Made by a program: the position numbers and the translations under genes. The notes beneath the pieces are model-generated. The model was not told where the DNA came from, searched no databases, and saw only the letters and a list, made by a program, of their open reading frames with translations. A stretch of 64,000 bases of DNA from Novacetimonas cocois (GTDB lineage: Bacteria; Pseudomonadota; Alphaproteobacteria; Acetobacterales; Acetobacteraceae), in assembly GCF_003311635.1 (NCBI RefSeq), contig NZ_QEXL01000010.1:62001-126000 (forward strand), given 5' to 3'. Below, one piece after another: positions 16,091 to 24,807 of the stretch (position 1 is the stretch's first letter; every line of letters begins with the position of its first letter).

Positions 16091-16483
16091 GATGCTGTCT
16101 TCTTCTGCCTGGGGAAAGGGGGAGCATGCCTTTCATGGCGGTGGCGCGTCTTCTGTTCCTGTTGTCGCTGGATGATGCGGACCCGCGGGCCGCGCCATGC
16201 CGGACATCGCAAGCATCCTGGGCGCCCTGTCGCCCCACTGGCGGCAGGAAAGGGAGGAAATCGACCACGGACAGACCTCTGGATATCAGCATCGTGCCTG
16301 TAATGTGTCAATAAAATATGTATTTTTATTTAAGGATTTTCGGAACATACCTGCCCGGGTAAAACGGATTTTAAGAAAAAAGCCGTTTTTCCAGCCGCCG
16401 CCCGGTAACGTGCTGTTACATCGGCATGATTATCAGGGCGCGACCCCGCACGGATGGCAGGGGGTGGCGGTTGCCTGCGGACC
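16091..16483. other. Intergenic region upstream of the Crp/Fnr gene
   Basis: This 393-bp gap has an AT-rich core near 16305-16385. An imperfect hairpin AAAACGG/CCGTTTT spans about 16362-16388 and may terminate the upstream TetR gene, but the T-run is short. No gene or clear promoter is visible. Confidence 0.35.
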
Positions 16484-17206
16484 TCAGTGACCGAACGCGC
16501 AGGCCGTGGTCTGGCGCCGGGTCAGGGGATTGTGGGTGAACAGGTCGATGATCCGTTCGACGAAGTCCTGGATCCTCGTGTCGTTTTCATGCGGCACGTT
16601 GACATGGCCGTGGGCGATCATTCCCGCAAGGCCGTGGGCCATGGCGAAAATGCAGTGCCCGATATGGGCCGTGTCCCGCGCGGGGGGCTCGGGGTCGGTC
16701 TCGTCCGATTCGATCCGGGGGAATTCCTCCCCCTCCACCAGCGCGCGCAGGCGGTCGAAGGTGCGCTGCGTCGCCGCGTCATAACGGGAATGCTGCGCCG
16801 AATCGGTCAGGTAGCCGAACACCACGCGATAGAGCTGCGTATGGCGGCAGGCGAATTCGACATAATGCGTCACCGTGCGCTTCAGGGCGTCATGGCGGTT
16901 GGGGCTGCGGCGGGCGATATGGCCGATCGTGGTGGCAAAATCCTCCAGGCAGTCGGCCGCGATTTCCAGAAGCAGCGTATTGAGCGAATCGTAATGATTG
17001 TAGAAATTGGCTGGCGCGACCCGTACCTCGCGCGTCAGGCGGCGGACCGACAGATCCTCCAGCCGTTCCGTCTGCAGGATGCGCAGCGTGGTCAGCCGCA
17101 GATCTTCCGCCACATTGCCCTTGTGATAGGCGCGCACCATCGGACGCGGCCATGAGGAAGCCGGGCTTTTTTCAGATATCACATCTCTGGCAGCGGATTT
17201 TTGCAT
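16484..17206 (-). CDS. TetR/AcrR-family regulator
   Basis: A 240-residue one-component repressor. The N-terminal DNA-binding domain is clear: AEDLRLTTLRILQTERLEDL, then LSVRRLTREVRVAPANFYNH (about residues 33-72). The C-terminal ligand domain resembles the WHG-type TetR C-terminus (YVEFACRHTQLYRVVFGYL). It is the nearest gene upstream of the cellulose operon and is transcribed away from it across about 780 bp. It is a natural candidate for control of bcs, of itself, or of both, but no shared operator is seen. Confidence 0.88.
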   Translation of the reverse strand: MQKSAARDVISEKSPASSWPRPMVRAYHKGNVAEDLRLTTLRILQTERLEDLSVRRLTREVRVAPANFYNHYDSLNTLLLEIAADCLEDFATTIGHIARRSPNRHDALKRTVTHYVEFACRHTQLYRVVFGYLTDSAQHSRYDAATQRTFDRLRALVEGEEFPRIESDETDPEPPARDTAHIGHCIFAMAHGLAGMIAHGHVNVPHENDTRIQDFVERIIDLFTHNPLTRRQTTACAFGH

Positions 17207-17593
17207 GTTGGTAACTTTGCGTGACCTTGCGTCCGGGTATCCTGTAACGCCTGCGGGAACGGATGTTTGCCTGCGCCTTGTCCTGTTTATATGCCAGCAT
17301 ATGGCGCGGCCGTCGTCTGCTTCTGGCGCGTGTATGGTTCCTACGCCTTATTCCTGTAAAAAATGGTTAAGTTTGATCTGTGGCATGCCCCATACTTTCC
17401 CGGACGGATATCGTGGCGGAATTGTGGCGGGCCGGCGCCACGAACGCACGTCCCGCGATCGCGGAACAGGAAAGGTCGGGTCGGCAAGGGGGAGAGATGA
17501 ATCCTGAAACATGATTATTCATCCTTTAAGCATGGTCATCGCCCCTAAGTCCATGAGGGGGAAGAGGAATATATTCCTCAAATTGTGCGTGAA

Positions 17594-17625
17594 CATGGGG
17601 CTGCCCCATGCGGCACGGGGCAGCC
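17594..17625. promoter_or_regulatory. Alternative hairpins in the bcs upstream region
   Basis: CATGGGG/CCCCATG with a CTG loop (17594-17610) competes with a 9-bp stem GGCTGCCCC/GGGGCAGCC (17599-17625), because both use the same CCCC. The second hairpin is not followed by T residues. The layout resembles an RNA switch or a relic terminator. Confidence 0.45.
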
Positions 17626-17703
17626 TGATATAAAGATGCTTTCAGAATGATGACGAATTGTGTTCACACTATGACCGAGGCGCCTTTTTTGGGGGTGTGG
17701 TGC

Positions 17704-17732
17704 TTGACACGTTTCGAGACGATCGGTAGATG
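17704..17732 (+). promoter_or_regulatory. Candidate bcs operon promoter
   Basis: A perfect TTGACA (17704-17709) is followed, after 17 bases, by TAGATG (17727-17732) as a weak -10. It would give a leader of about 250 nt before bcsAB. Confidence 0.4.
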
Positions 17733-17988
17733 GTTTTGCGTGCAATATTAACGATGTTCACAACCATCTGTCATGCTGATTGTGACCGTCCCCAACCCGT
17801 TTCGACGTCCTGTTGTAATTGAGATTTCTGGTGATGGAATCGTCCCTGATTCCAGCATGATACCTTTTGGCTGATCCGGGAAGCGCCGCCGGTGCCGTGT
17901 GGGGTGTTCCCGGTCGTGCAAAGCGGCCGTCATCTCCATGATGGACCGGGAGCGACCGTCTGTTTTGGATTATTGGAATTTCGCAACG

Positions 17989-20900
17989 ATGTACAAGGCG
18001 ATCCTGAAACGCCTGGGTCTTGAGTCTCTGGCCCAATCGTCACTGGCGATCGTCGGGGGCACGGCGCTGCTGATGGCGGGCGGGATCTTCCTGCTGATGA
18101 TGGTGGGCGGCGTCACGATGTCGCCCGAACGTCAGGCGATGGTGTCGGTGGGGACCGTCGGGCTGTTCCTTGTGCTGAACCGCCGCAAGGGGCGCGGCAT
18201 CACCTGTTTCCTGATGATGCTGTCGCTGATGGTGTCTCTGCGCTACATGTTCTGGCGGCTCAGTTCCACGCTGCAGCTGCATTCACCGTTGCAGGCCGTG
18301 CTGTCGCTGCTGCTGGTGCTGGCGGAACTCTACGCGCTGATGACGCTGTGCCTCAGCTATTTCCAGATGGCCTGGCCGCTGGGGCGCAAGCCGCTGAAAC
18401 TGCCGGAGGACACGGCCGACTGGCCCGTGGTCGACGTCTATGTCCCCTCGTATAACGAGGAACTGTCGCTGGTGCGTTCGACCGTGCTGGGCGCGCTGGC
18501 CCTCGACTGGCCGGAGGACAAGCTCAACGTCTACATCCTTGACGACGGGCGGCGCAAAAGCTTCTGCGAATTCGCGATGGAGGCGGGCGCGGGCTACATC
18601 ATCCGCTCGCAGAACAATCATGCCAAGGCCGGCAACCTCAATCACGCCCTGCGCGTGACGGAGGGGGAATTCGTGGTCATTTTCGACTGCGACCACATTC
18701 CCACGCGCGGATTCCTTAAAAAGACGATCGGCTGGATGATGGCCGATCCCAAGCTGGCGCTGCTGCAGACGCCGCACCATTTCTATTCCCCCGACCCGTT
18801 CCAGCGTAACCTCGCATCCGGCCAGCATGTCCCGCCAGAGGGCAACATGTTCTACGGGCTGGTGCAGGACGGCAATGATTTCTGGGATGCGACCTTCTTC
18901 TGCGGGTCGTGTGCCGCGATCCGCCGCTCGGCGGTGCTGAGCATCGGCGGGTTCGCCACCGAAACCGTGACCGAGGACGCGCATACCGCGCTCAAGATGC
19001 AGCGCGAGGGATGGCGGACGGCCTATCTGCGCGAACCGCTGGCGGCGGGCCTGTCCACCGAACGCCTGATGCTGCATATCGGGCAGCGCGTGCGCTGGGC
19101 GCGCGGTATGCTGCAGATCATGCGCGTGGACAACCCGCTGCTGGGCCCCGGACTGCGGTGGGAACAGCGCCTGTGCTACCTGTCGGCGATGTCGCACTTC
19201 CTGTTCGCGATCCCGCGGCTGGTCTTCCTCGCCTCGCCCCTGGCTTACCTGTTCCTGGGCCAGAACATCATCGCCGCCTCTCCGCTTGCGATCATGGTCT
19301 ATGCGCTGCCGCACATCTACCACTCCATCGCGACGCTTTCGCGGATCGAGGGACGCTGGCGCTATTCCTTCTGGAGCGAGATTTACGAGACCACGCTGGC
19401 GCTGTTCCTTGTGCGCGTGACGATCATGACGCTGCTGAACCCTCACAAGGGGGAGTTCAACGTGACGGACAAGGGCGGCCTGCTGCAGAGCGGGTATTTC
19501 GACCTGAACGCGGTTTATCCCAACGTCTTCCTCGCCGGGGTGCTGGGGCTTGCGATGCTGCGCGGGATTGGCGGCATCTTCTGGGAATTCCACGACCGGC
19601 TGGCGCTGCAGTCCTTCATCCTCAACACGCTGTGGGTCGCCATCAGCCTGATCATCGTCCTCGCCTCCATCGCCGTGGGACGCGAGACGCGCCAGATCCG
19701 CCACAAGCCGCGCGTGCGCGCCCGCCTGCCGATCACCCTGGTGGATGAGGACGGGCAGCATTACCACGCCCATACAAGCGACATCTCGCTTGGCGGCATC
19801 GCGGCGCATGTGTCGGTGGAGCACGGGCTGACGCCGCATTCGCGCGTCACCATGCTGTTCCATGATGAAAAGGACGGCATCGACGTGCGCATCCCGGCCG
19901 TCATCCTGTTTGCCAAGGCCGACCAGCTTCACCTGCAGTGGTGCGTGGACAACCTGGAAGTCGAACGCCAGATCGTCGAGTTCATGTTTGGCCGCAACGA
20001 TGCGTGGAGCAACTGGGACGATTTCCAGCCCGACCGTCCCCTGCGCAGTTTCCTGATGGTCCTGCGCAGCATTGGTGGCCTGTTCCGCCGGGGCGAAAGG
20101 CCGTTCCGCTGGCAGGCCCCGCAGGAAGCGCCGTCCGCGGCGGCAGCCCCCCAAGTCAAAGAAGAGAAACTGGAGAAGAAGAGCCTCGTGCTGAAACCCG
20201 TCCGACGGGGCGCTCAATGTGGCGCCACGGCCTCCCTCATCGTGCTGCTGGGACTGCCGATCGCAAGTGCGCCTTCCTTTGCGCAGGTTCCTTCCCATGA
20301 CGCGCCCGTGGCCGCGACGCCGGGCGCCGCGCCTGCCGCGACGGGTGGCGGGGATGCGCCGGCTCCTGCTGCTGCCGCTGCCACCGACGCGGCGCCGGCC
20401 CCGTCGCCCGCCGTCGTGCTGCCGCCCGGCCCCGCGACGCTGCAGGCGCGCGAACGCCTGTCCGAACGGACCGGCGTGTCGCCTGCGGCCCCCTTTGGCG
20501 ACACCAATACCGGCGCGCTGCCCGCCGACCCGACGGCCCCCCCGATCGACCCGGCGGACGCGGCGCGCGTCGCGGACGGGGAAATCACCCGGACCTCCAC
20601 CTTCCGCGACCTTGGCCTGTCCACCGGGCCGCTGACGCTGCGCGGCTTCTCCCCGCTGCAGGGGCTGGATGTCATCGTGCCGGCCAACCGCGTCGTCACG
20701 CATGCCAAGATCACCCTGTCGGGCGCGCTGTCGCCGTCCCTCCTGCCGGAGGCGAGCGCGGTCAGCGTTACGTTGAACGAACAGTATGTCGGCACGATCA
20801 GGGTCGATCCCGACCACCCGCGTTTCGGGCCGATCACCTTTGACATCGATCCGCTGTATTTCACCGGCGACAACAAGCTGAACTTCCATTTCGCCGGCGA

Positions 20901-22734
20901 ATACCGCCGTGACTGCAACGACCTGTACAACGAGGTCCTGTGGGCGCGGATTTCGGATTTTTCCACGGTGACGCTGACGACCACGCGCATCGCGCCTGAC
21001 CGCAAGCTGTCGTACCTGCCCGCGCCGTTCTATGACCCCAACCTGCGCACGCCGCTGCGCGTGCCGGTGGTCATGCCCAATCCCAATTCGCACGGCGCGC
21101 TGAAGGCATCCGCGCTGGTGGCGTCGTGGTTTGGCAAGCTGGCCGATTTCCGCAAGGTGTCGTTCCCCGTTTCCACCACGCTGCCGGCATCGGGCAACGC
21201 GATCGCGATTGGCGAGAACCTGCCGGTGGATGCGCACAATAACCGTCCGGCGGGGCCGACCCTGTCGGAAGTGGAAAACCCCAACGACCGCCTGGGCACC
21301 ATCCTCGTGGTGACGGGGCGCAACGCGGCCGAGGTCGAGGTCGCGGCCCGCGTGCTGGCCTTTTCGTCCGATACGCTGGGCGCGGTGTCGAGCAAGGTGG
21401 TCAACGACGTGACGCTGGAGCCGCGCCAGCCCTATGACGCGCCCGCCTTCGTGCCCACGAACCGCCCGGTACGCTTTGGCGAGCTGGTGGCTGCAAGCGA
21501 CCTTCAGGCGGGCGGTTTCGCCCCGCCGGTCATGGCGCTGCCGTTCCACATGCCGCCCGACCTCTATACCTGGCGCAACCGTCCGTATCCGATGGACCTG
21601 TGGATCCGCGCGCCGGGTGGTCCCGTGGTGGACCTGGAGACGTCGCGCCTGGATGTCAGCCTGAACAACAACTACCTCACCAGCTTCACCCTCAAGCCGC
21701 CGGGGCTGTGGACCTCGTGGTCCGAACGCATGGTCAACCAGCATGCGGGCGCGGTGGAGCATATGGCCTCCCTGCCGTCATGGCTTCTGTTCGGGCAGAA
21801 CCAGGTCCAGTTCGGCTTTGACGCCCGCCCGATCGACCGTGGCGTCTGCCGCCGCACCCCCGGCGACATCCACATGAGCGTGGATTCGGATTCGACGCTG
21901 GATTTCCGCCGCGCCTATCACTTCACCACGCTGCCGAACCTGTCCTATTTCGCGGAGGCGGGCTTTCCCTTCTCCCGCATGGCCGACCTGTCGGAAACCA
22001 CGGTGGTCCTGCCGCACCAGATGGATGCGGGCACGGCAGGCACCTTCATGGACCTGATGGGCTTTTTCGGCGCGACGACATGGTATCCGGCCGCCGGCGT
22101 GCAGCTGATGGATGTGAACGAAGTGTCCTCCCACCCGCCCGATGGCGACGTGCTGGTGCTTTCGACCGCGTCGAACGCCCCGAAATTCGACGACCTGCTG
22201 TCGCGCTCTCCCTATGTCCTGTCGGACGGGCACATCCGCGTGGGCGAACATATGGGCCTGCAGGGGATCTGGTACCTGTTCCAGGATCATGACCATAACG
22301 GCGTCAAGGACGGCGTGCAGGCCAACCTGAACGCGCCGATCGCGGGGGCGGGCGTGCTGCTTGGCGCGCAGTCGCCGTTCCAGTCGCACCGCTCCGTCGT
22401 GGCGCTGATGGGCGACACGCCCGCGCGCATGCACGACCTTGTCATGGGCCTGCGTAACAAGGACGACGTCCCGCACATCCAGGGTGACCTCGTGCTGCGC
22501 AACGGTGACAAGCTGACCAGCTACCGCACGGCGCCGACCTACACGATGGGCTCGCTGCCGTGGTGGATGTGGATGGACTGGTACCTCGGGACGCGTCCAC
22601 TGACCGTCTATGTGCTGGGCCTTGCCGGTGCGGGAATGCTGGCCGCAGCCGTGGTGCGCATGCTGCGTCGTCGTGCCCGTAAACGGATGGAAGAAGGGGA
22701 ACAGATCAAGGAAACCCCGTCCGAAACGGACTAG
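17989..22734 (+). CDS. bcsABII: Cellulose synthase catalytic/regulatory fusion BcsAB, type II
   Basis: A 1581-residue inner-membrane enzyme that polymerises UDP-glucose into beta-1,4-glucan. The BcsA half has N-terminal membrane helices and a GT2 domain with DDG (185-187), DCD (233-235), TED (328-330) and QRVRW (366-370). A PilZ domain follows with RVRAR (575-579) and DISLGG (598-603), the c-di-GMP site. A linker containing a hydrophobic segment (near 745-765) leads to the BcsB half, which ends in a membrane helix (LTVYVLGLAGAGMLAAAVV). The start at 17989 (MYKAILKRLGL) matches what I recall of the type II K. xylinus protein; ATGs at 17938/17941 or a start at 17899 would only extend the N-terminus. 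First gene of bcsAB-X-Y-C. No bcsD is present. Confidence 0.96.
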   Translation: MYKAILKRLGLESLAQSSLAIVGGTALLMAGGIFLLMMVGGVTMSPERQAMVSVGTVGLFLVLNRRKGRGITCFLMMLSLMVSLRYMFWRLSSTLQLHSPLQAVLSLLLVLAELYALMTLCLSYFQMAWPLGRKPLKLPEDTADWPVVDVYVPSYNEELSLVRSTVLGALALDWPEDKLNVYILDDGRRKSFCEFAMEAGAGYIIRSQNNHAKAGNLNHALRVTEGEFVVIFDCDHIPTRGFLKKTIGWMMADPKLALLQTPHHFYSPDPFQRNLASGQHVPPEGNMFYGLVQDGNDFWDATFFCGSCAAIRRSAVLSIGGFATETVTEDAHTALKMQREGWRTAYLREPLAAGLSTERLMLHIGQRVRWARGMLQIMRVDNPLLGPGLRWEQRLCYLSAMSHFLFAIPRLVFLASPLAYLFLGQNIIAASPLAIMVYALPHIYHSIATLSRIEGRWRYSFWSEIYETTLALFLVRVTIMTLLNPHKGEFNVTDKGGLLQSGYFDLNAVYPNVFLAGVLGLAMLRGIGGIFWEFHDRLALQSFILNTLWVAISLIIVLASIAVGRETRQIRHKPRVRARLPITLVDEDGQHYHAHTSDISLGGIAAHVSVEHGLTPHSRVTMLFHDEKDGIDVRIPAVILFAKADQLHLQWCVDNLEVERQIVEFMFGRNDAWSNWDDFQPDRPLRSFLMVLRSIGGLFRRGERPFRWQAPQEAPSAAAAPQVKEEKLEKKSLVLKPVRRGAQCGATASLIVLLGLPIASAPSFAQVPSHDAPVAATPGAAPAATGGGDAPAPAAAAATDAAPAPSPAVVLPPGPATLQARERLSERTGVSPAAPFGDTNTGALPADPTAPPIDPADAARVADGEITRTSTFRDLGLSTGPLTLRGFSPLQGLDVIVPANRVVTHAKITLSGALSPSLLPEASAVSVTLNEQYVGTIRVDPDHPRFGPITFDIDPLYFTGDNKLNFHFAGEYRRDCNDLYNEVLWARISDFSTVTLTTTRIAPDRKLSYLPAPFYDPNLRTPLRVPVVMPNPNSHGALKASALVASWFGKLADFRKVSFPVSTTLPASGNAIAIGENLPVDAHNNRPAGPTLSEVENPNDRLGTILVVTGRNAAEVEVAARVLAFSSDTLGAVSSKVVNDVTLEPRQPYDAPAFVPTNRPVRFGELVAASDLQAGGFAPPVMALPFHMPPDLYTWRNRPYPMDLWIRAPGGPVVDLETSRLDVSLNNNYLTSFTLKPPGLWTSWSERMVNQHAGAVEHMASLPSWLLFGQNQVQFGFDARPIDRGVCRRTPGDIHMSVDSDSTLDFRRAYHFTTLPNLSYFAEAGFPFSRMADLSETTVVLPHQMDAGTAGTFMDLMGFFGATTWYPAAGVQLMDVNEVSSHPPDGDVLVLSTASNAPKFDDLLSRSPYVLSDGHIRVGEHMGLQGIWYLFQDHDHNGVKDGVQANLNAPIAGAGVLLGAQSPFQSHRSVVALMGDTPARMHDLVMGLRNKDDVPHIQGDLVLRNGDKLTSYRTAPTYTMGSLPWWMWMDWYLGTRPLTVYVLGLAGAGMLAAAVVRMLRRRARKRMEEGEQIKETPSETD

Positions 22735-22861
22735 AAACCGGTGCAGGGGCGGCATGCCACCGGAATTGTGGCGCGGGGATGTAAGTATCCCTGCCACTTC
22801 CGAAGAAATGGCTGCCGCCAGAACTGACGTTATTCGTACGTATTGTGGAGTTTTGATAGAA

Positions 22862-23533
22862 ATGAGTGCACTTCTTGCCGGCCTTACGCTGCTGATTATT
22901 GGCGACAGCCATGTCACCTTCAAGGACTCGCTTTTGTCCGTGCTGCCTGAGGAATTTTCAAAGCAGGGCGCCAAGGTCGTGACCTATGGCGTGTGTTCGT
23001 CCACGGCGGCGGACTGGGTGGTCCCGAACCCGAACAACGGCTGTGGCGCGGCGCAGCGCATCGGTGACGAACCGATCGGCGCGCCGAACATGAAGCCCGC
23101 GTCGCCGCCGCCGGTCACCGGCCTGATTGAAAAGTGGCATCCGAACGTGGTCATGGTCATCCTTGGCGACACGATGGCCTCTTACGGTCAGAACGCGGTG
23201 TCCAAGGACTGGCTGGATGAACAGGTCAAGACCCTGACCTATGCCATCGGCAAGACGTCATGCATCTGGGTCGGCCCGACATGGGGCCAGTACAGCCCCC
23301 GTTATGGCAAGACCGACCAGCGCGCGACCGAAATGGCGACGTTGCTCAAGAGCGAGGTCGCGCCGTGCACCTATATCGACGGCACGCAGCTGATGAAGCA
23401 GGGCAGCGTCAACACCATCGACGGCATCCATGCGACGCCCGCCAGCTACAAGGAATGGGGTGACGCGATCGTCAAGGCGACGACCCCCGAACTGGAAAAG
23501 ATGAAGGACGCGGCCCCGGCTGCCGCGCAGTAA
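22862..23533 (+). CDS. bcsX: BcsX, SGNH-hydrolase-like cellulose operon protein
   Basis: A 223-residue SGNH-fold protein. Block I is IIGDSHVTF with Ser16 as nucleophile, the Gly/Asn region is ILGDTMASYG, and block V is DGIHATPASY with Asp187 and His190, so the catalytic set looks complete. This family includes acyl-esterases and the O-acetyltransferases of alginate and cellulose modification systems. The start at 22862 leaves no signal peptide, because the hydrophobic start is the first beta strand; an upstream in-frame extension shows none either. It sits 127 bp after bcsAB and before bcsY. A role in cellulose acylation is the usual proposal, not proven. Confidence 0.88.
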   Translation: MSALLAGLTLLIIGDSHVTFKDSLLSVLPEEFSKQGAKVVTYGVCSSTAADWVVPNPNNGCGAAQRIGDEPIGAPNMKPASPPPVTGLIEKWHPNVVMVILGDTMASYGQNAVSKDWLDEQVKTLTYAIGKTSCIWVGPTWGQYSPRYGKTDQRATEMATLLKSEVAPCTYIDGTQLMKQGSVNTIDGIHATPASYKEWGDAIVKATTPELEKMKDAAPAAAQ

Positions 23534-23625
23534 TCATTCAATAAAACAGAGATGTGTGGCGGTATCGATATGCCGCCACGCAGATGCCGGTGGTATTTAC
23601 GGCATCACACGTGGAAAACTGCCCG

Positions 23626-24786
23626 ATGCAACAGACTACAGCCGTCATGCCCGCCCAGAGCAAATGGCAACATATGCTCCAGCATGAGTTCTTTCCCAAG
23701 GACCGCCGCCGCGACATCGACGGGCTGCGTGCGCTCGCGATCATCGCGGTCGTGCTGTTTCATGCCGGCTGGCTGAAGGGCGGTTTTGTCGGCGTTGACA
23801 TCTTTGTCGTCATTTCAGGCTATTTCATGGGGCGCTCCGCCCTGATGCAGCAGCCGTTCCAGCCCGCGCGCTTTGTCTGCCGCCGCCTGTACCGCCTGTT
23901 GCCCGCGCTGTTCTGCATGATCGCCATCGTATCGGCCAGCATGCTGTGGTGGGTGCTGCAGAGCGACCGCGCCGACATCGCGATCAACGGGGCGTACGCG
24001 CTGGTGTACCTGTCCAATTTCTGGGCATCGGGCCATGTGGGATATTTCCAGGGGCAGGCCATCGCCTATCCGTTCCTGCATACATGGTCGCTGTCGCTGG
24101 AAATGCAGTTCTATACGATCATTTTCCTCATGGCGCTGGTGCTGCCGTTCACCCGGCACCGCAAGCTTGCGATCAGCGGCATCTTCGCCATGTCGCTGGG
24201 CTACAGCATCTACAGCCATGTGGTTGGCGACACGCAGGGATATTACAACATCCTTGACCGCATGTGGCAGTTTTCCATGGGGACGATGATCTGGATCTTC
24301 CCCCGTCCGCAGCTGTCGCGGGCGCTGGCCAACGTGCTGTACCTGCTGGCGCTGGCGGTGCTGGTGGGATCGTGCCTGTTCTATGTGCTGGAATTCGCCT
24401 GTCCGTCGTACATGATGCTGTTCCCCTGCCTTGCGGTGGTGGGGATCATCATGCTGCCGCAGACGGATGTCGCGCGCTTTACCCTTGTGCCGGTATCGCC
24501 GGTGGGGGTGATTTCCTATTCGATCTACCTGTGGCACTGGCCCGCCATCGTGATGGCGAACTACCTGCTGTCGTTCCAGGTGTTTGGCGCGACGATGGCC
24601 GGCGTGCTGGGCCTTGTCATGGTCATCAGCCTGCTGAGCTACGTTTTCGTCGAGCGCGTCTTCCTTGATTACGAAGGCAGGGTGACGCCTGCGGTGCGCA
24701 ATCGCGGCGCGGTCGCGCTGGTTGCGGCCTGCGGGCTGCTCGCCAGCGTGCTTGCGTATGTTTCGTATGTTTCGCGTGTTCACTGA
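23626..24786 (+). CDS. bcsY: BcsY, membrane acyltransferase (acyltransferase 3 family)
   Basis: A 386-residue integral membrane acyltransferase. The diagnostic N-terminus is RRRDIDGLRALAIIAVVLF, followed by GGFVGVDIFVVISGYFMG and HTWSLSLEMQFYTIIF, all hallmarks of the OafA/acyltransferase 3 family. About ten membrane helices follow, ending at SVLAYVSYVS. Such proteins move acetyl or other acyl groups across the membrane to sugars. The start at 23626 (MQQTTAV) follows GGAA at about nine bases; an in-frame start at 23554 would add 24 unlikely residues. It lies between bcsX and bcsC in the operon and is probably the transmembrane acyl donor of a glucan-modifying pathway. Confidence 0.9.
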   Translation: MQQTTAVMPAQSKWQHMLQHEFFPKDRRRDIDGLRALAIIAVVLFHAGWLKGGFVGVDIFVVISGYFMGRSALMQQPFQPARFVCRRLYRLLPALFCMIAIVSASMLWWVLQSDRADIAINGAYALVYLSNFWASGHVGYFQGQAIAYPFLHTWSLSLEMQFYTIIFLMALVLPFTRHRKLAISGIFAMSLGYSIYSHVVGDTQGYYNILDRMWQFSMGTMIWIFPRPQLSRALANVLYLLALAVLVGSCLFYVLEFACPSYMMLFPCLAVVGIIMLPQTDVARFTLVPVSPVGVISYSIYLWHWPAIVMANYLLSFQVFGATMAGVLGLVMVISLLSYVFVERVFLDYEGRVTPAVRNRGAVALVAACGLLASVLAYVSYVSRVH

Positions 24787-24807
24787 AACACATCTTTCTA
24801 TCGTGCA

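Larger units (their letters stand above)
17207..17988. other. Regulatory region upstream of the bcs II operon
   Basis: No gene is seen in 782 bp between the divergent TetR gene and bcsAB. It contains two mutually exclusive hairpins (17594-17625), a candidate sigma-70 promoter (17704-17732) and a leader of roughly 250 nt. Confidence 0.5.
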
